From NCBI RefSeq assembly GCF_000003855.2, contig NW_003101680.1, forward strand, positions 4,566,731-4,630,730: a DNA stretch of 64,000 nucleotides, read 5' to 3'. The notes beneath the pieces were generated by a model. That model saw only the letters and a program-made list of their open reading frames with translations, ran no database searches and was not told where the DNA came from. This DNA comes from Blastomyces gilchristii SLH14081 (lineage: Eukaryota > Ascomycota > Eurotiomycetes > Onygenales > Ajellomycetaceae). Each line of letters opens with the position of its first letter. Within the stretch, counting starts at the first letter, position 1. Made by a program: the position numbers and the translations under genes. This document shows, in pieces, positions 11,841 through 22,465 of this stretch.

Positions 11841-12728
11841 TCAACTACCAGTTACCCGAATCTTGCAAGGCACACACGCCAGAGCGTCGCAACTAGGGCA
11901 GCCCAGAAGGTATATTGGGCAATATCTATCGCAATAATCGCACGAGCCAGCACCATAGACGTATGGCCACCACCGATTATGGTGGCAGTGGCTGTCATTG
12001 CCATTCCACTCCTCGCGAGGCAGGTTTGGAGGCTGTCGTGCTGTGCCCGACCACCCTCGCCCCCCGCTCCATCCGTCATCAAGGTCATCAAGCGCGTCCT
12101 CCATAGCAGAGAAATCGAATGCGTTCCTGCTCTTCGGGAATTGCTCTTTTCTCTTTCGTTCCTCTTCCTCTCTCCTCTCCTCTTCCCGTCTTCTCTTCTC
12201 CTCTTCTTGCCGCTTCTCTCGGGCTCGTTTCTCTTCTCCTTCTCGCTTAAGGGCCGCCTCAGCTCGGCGTAGCTTTTCTAGGATTTCGTGGACGTCTGCT
12301 TCCGTAAATAATTTATCTCCTGTTCCCTGCCTGCCTGCACCTGTCGTTGTCTTCCTCTGCCGCCCACAGGCCTCCTCATACTTGTCCCATTCTTGTTTAA
12401 TCCTCTCGTATTTGCAATCGAAACAGTATCGTTTCGACGCATCGCTCAGGGTTTCCCACGCACTTTGGACCTGCGAAAATAACGGTGGGAGGTTTCGTTC
12501 GAATTAGGGTATTTTCTAATCGTCTTTCAGATCGCCCCCCAAGGCGTTCCCCGGATAAAAGTAACCTCCAACACTAACCTTGACAAAGAGACTTGATTCT
12601 ATCCCCGGGTTCTTGTCTGGGTGAGTTTCCAACAGGCGCTTGCGATATGCCTTTTTAATATCTGATAACGACGCGCCTTTCGACACTTTCAGAATGCGGT
12701 AGCAATCGATTTCCGTTGGTTCAGTCAT
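11841..12728 (-). CDS. J-domain (DnaJ) protein with Cys-rich tail
   Basis: Two exons: 12728-12579 (50 codons, GTTAGT donor) and 12470-11841 (after TTTTCGCAG), total 259 residues, joining in phase 0. Residues 7-70 form a J domain: [13 protein letters not shown], then [17 protein letters not shown] with the essential HPD at 36-38. Helix IV continues in exon 2 as [15 protein letters not shown] strongly charged Glu/Arg/Lys helix (about 115-160) looks like a coiled coil. The C-terminus has clustered Cys and His (CDYC, RYC, GCPSC, CVPC), which may bind zinc. J proteins stimulate Hsp70 ATPase; the specific client is not evident. No signal peptide is seen, so cytosol or nucleus is likely. Intact as read. 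Confidence 0.85.
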
Positions 12729-14081
12729 CTTTGGATCTGTGGCTGTAGACTAGGAAGGAAGCGGGATGAGATGAAGGCGGCTGGAAGAATTTCCGTAAAA
12801 AAGCACACAAATCCCGCTTGAAATACGGAATATATTCAACCAAAGTTGAAATTGTTCTTCCAAACACTTTCGTATAGATGAGGCTTTCAACCCATCAAAT
12901 GGTCAAAGGGCGGCAGACAGTCTCATAAGAAAGGAAGAAAGGGTGAATTCCCCCCACCCTCAGCACAGTTACATTAGCTCTGTGAAATCTGCAGTGGGCG
13001 AGTGAGCCTTGCTGAGCCTTGAGAGGCACAGTTAAGAGTCAGGCCAATTGAGGCACCCCAGTAAGAAAACTGTCCCTCATTTAGCCGCCATTTGTCAGCC
13101 TGCTATACTGTCAATCCACTCTCCCCTCATCCATTAAATCCGTGACGACGGATACTATACGGATTAGTATGTCGGCGATTTGGGGGCCATGCGTGTTCAG
13201 AAAACAGTCTTGTCGGAGAGAGGAGGGCGGAGTCAATGAAGAGTGTCATGTCGTGTCATCTTGTGTCGTGCAGGAATGGGGCGTTTTAAGCAGTGGCTGC
13301 TGGTGTTTTGAGTGCATTATTGCATTGGTGGTTAGGATTGATTTGGAAATACTAGACGAGGCTTTACTTGCTATACCCTTGGCAAGTGCTTGCAACAGGG
13401 TCAGTGATGACGAATCTGTTCGCATCTGACCAGTGTTGTTGAAAAGAGGTTCTTTTTATTTATTTATTTTGGATTGGCGAGATATGTAGCTCTACTCTTC
13501 ATGGCCTAAGATTAGCGAAGATCACATCCCAGCAGAATCTTTAAAATGCTGCCTGCATAGCTTCAAAGGTAGGTAGGAGGAATCATGGCTTAGCCCTCCC
13601 AACTTTTTCCTGCATTGGTTGTTAAAATGGATCGAATTCTTCTCGTCAGGAGCGGTGCCAACCCTTTGACGGGTGCATCCGTTCTTCTGCATCCCTCCCG
13701 CACCGCACCAGAGTCTACACTCTGCAGATTCCCCATGAAGATGATGCAGCTTTGCGCCATGCGATGCGTTGATGCATGCCGAGGTATGTGACTACTCCTT
13801 CCTTGCGTTGTGCGGGATAAACATACGTTCTCCCGATAAATAATAATAATAATATAACTCTCAAGTTATGTCAGAGAACACCATGTATCAGAAAAACGCC
13901 TATTTCCCTCTCTTTGTAATCAAAAATAAACATATAACCCACCCAGCCTTCCCGTTCTCAAGTTAATTAAATCTTATACTTCTCTTTAAGAAAGCTCCTC
14001 CTTCGAAAGCACCACCAACTACACATGTCGAACACAAACACGCCCTCATCTCGCCGTCAATCCCATTCCCCCTTCTACCCG
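12729..14081. other. intergenic, promoter side of the J-protein gene
   Basis: Lies between the 3' end of the CDF transporter (-) and the start of the J-protein gene (-). No conserved frame is seen. Short TAATAA/ATAATA runs near 13839-13856 are the only repeats noticed. Confidence 0.45.
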
Positions 14082-16334
14082 CTACCCACAACAAGTAAGC
14101 GCCTCACATCCACTTCTACAAACAATCTTACACGTCGAACTCCGCGCCTCCCTCCTCAAGCGAAGCCCCCCCGTACCGGTACCCGTGCCCGCATCCCCCT
14201 CTGAAGAAAGTACATGTACATCACCAGCAACAGACGACGAGCCAGAATGCGCCAGCTCCGGCTGCAGCGTGACAGAGTGGATGCCATAGGCGTGCAGGCA
14301 CTCGCCGATGCGCTGGGCGCGTGCCATGAAGCCGGCGAGAGAGGAGTCGGAGGTGACGACGTGCGCGGAGGCGATGGCTTTGTTTTGGTTCAGGCGCCAG
14401 GCGTGCAGTTCGTGGACTGAGAGGACGCCGGGGATCTAAAGGGGAGTGGGGAGGGTTTTGAGTTAGATTTGTTGACTCTCTTTTTTTAAGGAGGGTGGGA
14501 TGCTTTATACGTACCGTTTCGAGATCATGTTGCACATCGTCTAGATTAACGCCGAGTGGGACAGTGTCAAGGAGTATGGAGCCGCTGTTTTTCACTATTG
14601 GTGTTTGACGCAAAGAGGGAAGAGGAGGAAGTGGATTAGCTGGGACGCCATGACAGCGTGGATTGCAAAATGGATCGGAAAAACGCAGGTGGTAAACATA
14701 ATGAGAAGAGGAGAAGGGGTCGCAAAATATTCTTTGAATTCTTACCGAGTGGAATAGCTGTAACCAAAATCAGAATTCCGATCCCAAGACTGACTCCCGG
14801 ATCTGCATAGTATCTCCCTTCATGCGTTGCCTTCCAAATAACCAGGGCAGCAATGATGACGCCAATGTTATTGATGGCATCGCCAATGACGTGGAGCAGC
14901 ACGCCCATGACTCCCAGGTCATGCGACCGCTTGGCGGGCAGAGAATTGGTGGCATGTCGGTGGTTTTCATGAGCGTCTTCTTGCTCTTGCTGGTGGCGAG
15001 AGTTAGGAAAATTTCCCGAAACGAAGGTATTATTTTGAACTAGAAGGAAGCGAGTGGCAAGGAAGAGAGATACATGCACGTACATTCTCAAGTTCTATCC
15101 TGACGGTGTTTTGGTCATGCTCTGCATCTACCTCGGGGGTAGCGTGGCTGTGACTGTGACCATGACCGTGTCCATGGTGGTCATGCCCATGTTCTATTGT
15201 GTTGATGTCAGCAAATCTTTTCATGCTCCTGAGAGCGGGGGAGAGGCGCGGGGTCCGGCCGGGGGGATCCTCCGCAAGTTATAGTTACCGTGGATAAAAA
15301 ACACGCTGATGATGTTCAGCGTAAGACCCACGCATCCAATGATAAGGATAAGCTCCGGATTCTCGACCTCTAAATATATGTGGTTCCTCAAGGGATTCCA
15401 GTCAGCCGCCGAAACTAAATTGGGTTCTGTATATGGCCGGGCATAACAAAACCAGAAAAAAAATCAAATCAAATCAAATCAAATCAAATCAAATAAAATC
15501 AAATAAAATAAAAATAAATAAAAAATAAAAATAAAAATAAAAAAAGAAAAAGAAAGAAAAAAGAAAAAAAGAAAAAAGAAAAAGAAAAAAGAAAAAGAAA
15601 ATAAATAAAACAACAGATAATACATACTCTCCAATGAGACGAAGCGTTCAATAGACTGCAGAATAATGCTCACGCCCAGCGCCATCAGGAAGACGCCATT
15701 GAAGAATGCGCCTAGTAGCGACGAACGCTGCCAGCCAAACGAGAGATAGCTTGGGGGTTCGCCTGGTTTTTCGGAGACCTGAACGGCAGAAGGGGAGCAG
15801 GAGGTTAGCTAGATATAGCCTATTGTACTTCTTGTTTATATTGTTTTGGCAGTGTTTGGAATATATATATTTATACATATATATAAATTCATCGGCTTGA
15901 GGCGCGTCTGTATGGGGTAAGGAAGACATACCTTCAACGCTATGAGAGCAACGACGAAGCCGATGAGATCGTTTAGCTACATGGACCAGCGTCAGTAAAT
16001 ACACAAAGCCCTTTTATCCTCCACACGGATGAATGAATATATATATCTAGAAGACGTCGGCTCCTTACATAGTGAAACGCATCAGCAACCAGGGCTAGCG
16101 AACGCGTGTAGAAACCAACTAAAATTCCCCCACAAATGTCAGTATATTCAGTATTTTGTTAAATCAGTTCCTGAGAGACCCCTGGAAGCGAGTATCTATC
16201 TGGGGCTTTGCAGAACTGCTGTCTTGCTGGTTTGCTGGTTTGGACTTGCCTGAGATCTCGACGAGGAAGAACGAGAGGGAGATGGCGATGATGATGCTCA
16301 GACGGGTTGAGCGAGATAGATTAAAGATGGCCAT
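14082..16334 (-). CDS. CDF zinc/cobalt transporter (Zrc1/Cot1-like)
   Basis: Nine exons reconstructed on the minus strand: 16334-16250, 16118-16069, 15976-15932, 15778-15628, 15369-15289, 15193-about 15080, 15039-14746, 14594-14515, 14435-14082, giving about 417 residues. Exons 1-5 encode helices I-IV with SLALVADAFHYLND, carrying the HxxxD zinc site of helix II. Exon 6 is a His-rich loop (HGHDHHGHGHGHSHSH). Exon 7 carries helix V with LLHVIGDAINN (second HxxxD) and helix VI. Exons 8-9 are the cytosolic ferredoxin-like domain (GVNLDDVQHDLE, PGVLSVHELHAWRL). Such proteins exchange Zn2+ or Co2+ for protons at the vacuole or endomembranes. Intron 1 uses a GC donor (CAG/GCAAGT). The exon 6-7 junction needs phase 1, which the best GTACGT donor does not give, so that boundary is uncertain. 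Confidence 0.85.
15462..15605. repeat. (AAATC)n / A-rich low complexity in a CDF intron
   Basis: Pentamer AAATC repeated about six times, passing into AAATA and AAAG runs. It lies inside intron 4 of the CDF gene (15370-15627), so it is transcribed but spliced out. Confidence 0.9.
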
Positions 16335-16640
16335 TGTTTCATATCAGATCATTTGGGTGTCGTCTGGTGGTAAAACGCAGTACTCTCTCGAGCGCATGAA
16401 CGGGGAGTATGTATATATGACTCAGTAGAGAGACGCGTAGGGGAAGGGATGAAGAGGAGTGGAGAGAGCAAGGTGTTTTTTGCAATAGGAAGTTATTTTG
16501 TCGCTGCTCGTTTGCTGTCGAATTCACGAAATATTGCTTATTCACTTTCTAAGTTATCAGTTAGAAAGAAAGGTTTGAAGCTGAAACTGAAGTTGATGTC
16601 AAGCATGAAGCCGTTGAGCAGGTTCTGCTGTGCGTGTTTT

Positions 16641-16671
<31 letters not shown>

Positions 16672-18261
16672 AACTCTGTAGCTCTATCTTCTAGCTAGTT
16701 TTCCGCACTTCTTCTGTAGGCAAAAAATAAATAATAAACTTTGTAAAGCCCGAAGACAGGTGTTAAACTAGTCACCGCTATCTAGCTCCACACAGCCATC
16801 AAAGCATATTCGATTTGCAAATTGCAGCCAACCAAGGGACCCAGATGTCCCTTTAAGAGCCCACTTGGGAATCTAGCCTCCAGGAGTCTATAAAACCAGG
16901 CAAAGTGCCGCTTGTGTTGCCCAGAGAACTAGCCTCAATAATAGGACCTGGGGAAGAAAAAGAAAAGAAAAAAAAAGATTCACTCTCCAGTCGGGATCAC
17001 CGAGAGAGTATGTAGTTAGGGCTTTTGAGTGAAAAGGGAAATAAAAGAAGCCAAAAAAGCAAAAACGGTTTCTTGGTAAGTGACAGAGTTCCTGAACCTA
17101 TTTTCTTTTCTTTTCTTTTCTTTTATTTATTTTCCTTTTTATTTATTTATTTATTTTTTGTTAAAATAAAGGACTGGACTTGGCAGATAAGCTTTTTTGC
17201 TAACTTGATGGGGGAAAGGGAACCTTAGCTTTGCTTGTCTGAGTGCCCTAATAAATCGAGGAGTTACGTCAATGCAATGACTTTAACTATCAAACTATGA
17301 AACTCTCTTGCGCGAAATTGCCTCGTCGTAGTGGAGAAGGGCGCCTGCGGATGGAAGGTTAAACTAACCATTTATTTATTTTTAGTTAGCATATGCAAGA
17401 GCTGCCGAGGGATCTGATACGACACTGTAGGGGAAGCTGTCGGAGGAGAGGAGGAAGAAGGAGAGGAAGAAGAAGAAGATGGAATATGGTGTGATGCCAG
17501 ATGTTTCGCCTGGATGTCTTCGGGGTGATGCCGGGGCAAGAGTTAAACGGCTTTGTGTGACGTGGCGGCGCGAAGTGGTATTCATATAGTTACGATGTAA
17601 GAATAAATATTAACTATGATATGTTAAAATGCACTAATTAATTTAGTTTATAAAAATACTTTTAATATAGCTACTTAGGAGCTATAATGATTATCTTCTT
17701 TTCAGAATTATTATTCTAATAATTTTTAAATTATTTCTTTAGAAGCCCCGGGGGGTTTGTTATCTGAATTCTTATACATAACTCCATGAGTGCCGTGAAA
17801 TGGTTTGCGGGATCGCCTTGGCTCGGATGCTCCACCTCACTGGAAATGGTGTAAGGGAAGAACAGACTTAAAACAGCTGCTGGACACCAAACTCACTTCA
17901 GAGCTACTCTGACGGCCTCGGACTTCAGACTGTCTTTGTACATACCTTTCAGTATTCTTCATGACTTGGCTGGCTTTGTAAATCTGTTCAAGGTCAAGAC
18001 TGACAATGCGGCTTCAAGCACCAAGAAATTTCATCCTTGTGCACCTCACTCCTTCCCCCTCCCCTGCGATTGCTGCTAGCTGCTATATTCCTCCACTGCG
18101 AAAATTGACATGAGACGGGTTGCTTATACGTCTGCGGTGGGCGCCCGTATAACCAACCGATGCAGCTGTCAAGCATGGGGAGGAGACACATGAACAGTCC
18201 CTTTCACTTCAGAAGTCGGTGCTGTACACCTGGAGGACTTGGATATTCAGCCAGCTTAGTA
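16335..18261. other. intergenic with a TA-rich relic
   Basis: Promoter side of the CDF gene, with a CT microsatellite (16642-16669) and T/A-rich low complexity (17101-17165). At about 17585-17745 there is a sharply AT- and TpA-rich patch of 160 bp with no gene. It could be an old mutated repeat fragment. No coding region is supported. Confidence 0.45.
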
Positions 18262-19707
18262 TCAAGCGGCGACATTCAACGTCGTCTTCTTCCATGCGGG
18301 AAGACCCCATTTATACATCCATTCCGATGCAAGAGCCTCCTTCGCGGTAATGCACAGCGCTGGCTCGTAGGTCAACATGCTGCTCAGCAGCTTCTCAAGC
18401 GCGGCCATCTCGTCCGCACCCAACTCGCCCTGTCGTCCCATAAGTCCCAACCTCTCAGTCAGAGGTCGCGATCATGGAGCGTGGGCACGGTGTGTATCTT
18501 TCTTCCACCACCCGTCGGGAAGGAAGAAATCTCCCTTCTGCTGCCAGCGATCCCACCATTTCTTGGGTAGAGGGCCTAGTGTGCTTATCATCTCTGCAAT
18601 CGCATGATCTTCATCCGGCATGAAGCCCTCCAATTAATTCGCGTTCGCCAAGGAGGTTGTACAGGGTACTACCCAGAGTCCAGAGGTCAATTGCTGTTCC
18701 CAGTGACTCATCGAACAGAAACTCCGGTGGGAGGAGTAAGACTGGAGTATGTAGTCGCGTTGGTGACTCTGTTGGTAAAAAGGCCTCTCCAAAATCGGCA
18801 ATGATCGCGCCGCAGTCTTCTTTGACATCTTGACACGAAACATAGGTTCGCGCAGGCGGGATGCAGTACCGGTGCGTTTCGGGGCCTGTCGACTTCCCAT
18901 CTAGTCGCTGAACAGGGAGGGAGCTTCATAGGCTCTCCCAGTTCACGATAAACATCGCTGGTGCCGCGGAGGTGCCTTGGAAGGCGAAAGAGAATGTTGC
19001 CTGAATGTAAATCTGATAAAAATTGACTTCGTAAAGCCTTTCTCAAGATAAATATGTCTACCGTCAGGTTTGCTTACCACCATGTACAACACCACAAGAA
19101 TGGATGTAATCCAGTCCTAGAAGAACTTGGACACCGATTGCCCTTGCAGCGTTGACGGGAAACTTCCATGGCATGGTTTCATTTTTGGAATTCGCAATAC
19201 TGCAGCCTAAAGCTTCTGTTACAATGCACTGATGGCGGCCATTTGGCCTGGTGATAGTGAACTCATCAAGTAAGGTCAAGACAGACCGTCGACCTGGATG
19301 GTTCTGCTTTCCTGATGCAAGTCTGGTCAATATTTTGGCTTCTCGACTCTCCTCGAAGAAAGTTGCAACGACTATCTTGAGAGCGACAAAACAGCTTTTG
19401 TCATGGTTCTTGGCCAGCCAGACTGTCGAATAAGACCCGAAACCAAGCTTGTGAACAACTTCGTAGCGATTATTCTGATATCGATCTCCAATGTGTGTTG
19501 GATGGGTAGCCACTGGGAAATAGTTTTCGAGATCTTCGACGCCTTCCTGCCACTGATACAGCAACGGGGGGAGACTCTCGTGGTCGGAAGGTATTGGAAA
19601 TGTTTGACCGGAAAGCTCCTCAGAGCGCTGAAAAGATAGACTTTGACGAAAAGGGACGAGGTAATTTCAATTACTGATTCTCGAAAGATGCAGAAAAGAA
19701 GAGCCAT
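18262..19707 (-). pseudogene. SRPK-like protein kinase pseudogene
   Basis: Exons read as 19707-19675, 19627-19078 and 19012-18262. Exon 2 has EDLENYFP, HIGDRY, a Gly-rich loop (KLGFGSYSTVWLA), VALKI and the end of HRD-like HGD, which continues across the intron as LHSGNILF. This is the SR-protein-kinase form HGDLHxGN. Later parts show IIADFGEAF (DFG), PPEFLF and DLWTLGSTLYNLLG, and the tail has LSSMLTYEP and an ASEWM-like end. Three lesions break it. There is a one-base frameshift near 18920-18930 after GEPMKLP, another near 18626-18632 after ELIGGL, and a TGA about 18473 where HAP is followed by Trp in relatives. Non-essential SRPK-like kinases are commonly multicopy in Onygenales and Eurotiales. 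It is not expected to be catalytically active. Confidence 0.8.
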
Positions 19708-20109
19708 GGGCCTGTCTCAACTTGCTGGGGAAGAGTCGGAGCATCTGGCTGATGTCGATAAAATGTTGCTGTGTTTTCAATTGGAGGTCAAGAGGCTCGC
19801 TCACCACAAAGGAGAAACAGGCAACTGTTTCACGTTGTGCAATGGCGCCAAGCGATGGTTTGTAAGAGATCAAAGGTTACTACCTAGGTAGAGATTATAT
19901 GTACTCTGTACTGTGTAACCACTCAATTTGCAATCATTCAGAGTTGTTAAACTAAGATGATGGACACATCTGTTATTTGGTTCCTAGGCCTATACCTGCA
20001 GTTGCTATCTGATCTGATCAAGCCCTCGGGATGTTAACAGGTAAGCCTAGGCTTGGCACTCTTTTAGACAAAGCTAATTTTATAAACCATATGGATGAAT
20101 AAAATTCCG

Positions 20110-20156
<47 letters not shown>

Positions 20157-22465
20157 GATCTAACTATTTGTTTCAACTAGTTAGGCATAAATCTAGACCT
20201 TCGAAGGAGATAGAACCGCGCAAGTGTTGTGCCAGGAAGTCACACACATCAGCTTCAGAGAATCTGGCCCATAAATTCGATCGTATCATAGTAAGTTTGT
20301 ACTGTACATACAAAAGACTGATGTAAAAAGAATAGAAAATTTTCTGATGATTTATATGAGAGTAGTTATCAGAAGAAGAGACTGAGGAGTGAATAGCTCA
20401 AGAAAGACTCAATCAAGAGGTGTCTCTCACTGTCACTGTTGTAGCTCTTCTTTCTTTGTGGAATATTGGGCAGCTGTCTATTTAGTTTCTCATATTCAAG
20501 TTATGTCAGTTTCAACAAAGCCTGATGGCTCAGCATAGTACATCAGAGGATGGACTCAGGCCAGCTGCGGTTGATTGCAATTAAATCTGGAAATTTGATT
20601 CAATCAGGCATGGTTTGAAGCAGAGCAGAGGTTTTTGATTTAATTTTATTCTTATCAGATCCGTATTCAAAGTCAGGAAAGAAGGCAAGAAGAAAGCACC
20701 ATATACAGAAGTATGATTGGAGGCAACGTAGGCTCAACCACCCCGATCAGAAGATGGAAGAAGCTCATTACATCCTCGATGAATGAGAAATGACCGTTGC
20801 TATACTCGAGTGTGTGTTAAGTTTCGCTTTAACAACCAAAGGCCCCGCCGTGTCACGGAGCATTTTGCAAGTTGCCAGTCATCGCGGGAGAAAAGATCCG
20901 CATACGCCGGAACGGGAGGAACTATATAAAACCAGTCCTGTTGTTGCACTTCGATGTAGGATCGAAGGAGAATATTAGGCGGGGATATGAATATAACACA
21001 CCCAGAAGGCAGGTATCTAAATAGAGTTCTCAAGAATAAGATAACTATTAATTTGTGTGTCTTTGCTTTCTGCGAATAAGACTTCTAGATCAGTCAAGAT
21101 ACTCTTAGCGATATTGGATATTGTCTGGCAGAAGTTTGGAATATCTCATCGTCTTTGAGTAGCGTCCCCTTGGTCAACTGCCTCACCTTCATCCTCCTAT
21201 TGGTGCTAATGATCCGTTCTTTGCGATAGTTACCTTTCTGCCCTAAATCAGTGTGATCTAGCAAACTAGCGATCTCTTTCTTATATTCCCTATTTCTTTC
21301 AAGGTGTCGAGATTGTCTTTCCCTGAAAATCCTCTACCTTGCCGCCGAACGTTTCGTGTTCATGAAATAACACCACCACCTCTCATGTGCTAATTGATGA
21401 AGCATCACCGTGTGCCGGTTCCTAATCCTGTGTGTAAACATTGGAGTCATACTCTATCGAGGGCGCCTTTCTAGCCCACGTTGTACTGTACATGTATGTA
21501 CTGTACATTGGCATTTGCATTTGATTATGAAACCAAAGCAGAATCGAGCTCCTGGCTTCAACCTATCATCCCCAAGATCCGTCCGTGCTACATACATTCA
21601 GCATGACCCCTCACAGAGAACCCCATAAATTCCTTCCAACGAAGGGGCAGGGCACAGGAAACGGGACACAGGATGGGAGAAGAATAGGACAAGAAAGTGC
21701 GTCGTTGTTCAAGCCGTGTTTCCAAGGGCTATATAAATCAATAAATGCAGCAACAGACATGTCTAAATGGAAATAGCGCATGATACATATCAAATATGGA
21801 TGGCGAGCGTAATAGCCTTGGAACTGGTCTCAGAGCCCTGCTAACTGACACAAAAGATGCTAATTATTATTACTGTCAAAACTAATTTATATATGAATTA
21901 ATAATATCCAATAAACATAGGGCGAACACTGGCAAATTTACGCACAATTCATGCAACAATAATTAACATGCAACACAAATCCTGGATTAAGAACACAGAG
22001 AGAGAGAGGAGAGAGAGAGGAAAGAGAGAGAGGAGAGGAAACAAAAGAAAGAAACAAAGACAAAAAATAAAAAATAAAAATAAAAGAATTTGTAAAAAGA
22101 TCGGGTATACTGCCTCTCATACAGACTCATACATCCCATCCCATCTCCTTCCGGCCCCAGACAGACTGCAACTAGCGAGCAACAACAGCTTCGTTAGCAT
22201 TACTCCGTATTAAATTGCCATTTCCCCCGGCGCGCCCTTCATTCGCTCAAGATATGATTCTTTTTTTTGAACATCAAATTAGATTATAATTATCATACCA
22301 AAACATCATCCCATCCCGCTGAGACATACGTAACATCCCTCTTTTCTCGTCTTTTTCCCTCCCTTTTGTTGTTTCATTCCTTTTCCCCTTTTTTTCGTTG
22401 TTCCTCTTTTCCATCATTTTGTCCAGGCAAGCCAAAGTAATAATAACACTATACCCTTAACTCCC
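19708..22465. other. intergenic, no supported gene
   Basis: 2.8 kb without a convincing frame. It contains a T homopolymer of 42 bases (20114-20155), GA-rich runs (21997-22040), GTAC-rich text near 21485-21510 and a TACTCCGTA motif at 22201-22209. The region may contain the 3' end of the Crp1-like gene transcript. Confidence 0.45.
20114..20155. repeat. poly(T) tract, 42 bases
   Basis: Uninterrupted T run. It could be the antisense of a retroposed poly(A) tail, but I found no flanking direct repeat to support that. Confidence 0.9.

Noticed and set aside
20114..20155. Retroposed pseudogene marked by poly(T)
   Set aside because: No flanking direct repeat and no recognisable processed gene next to the tract.
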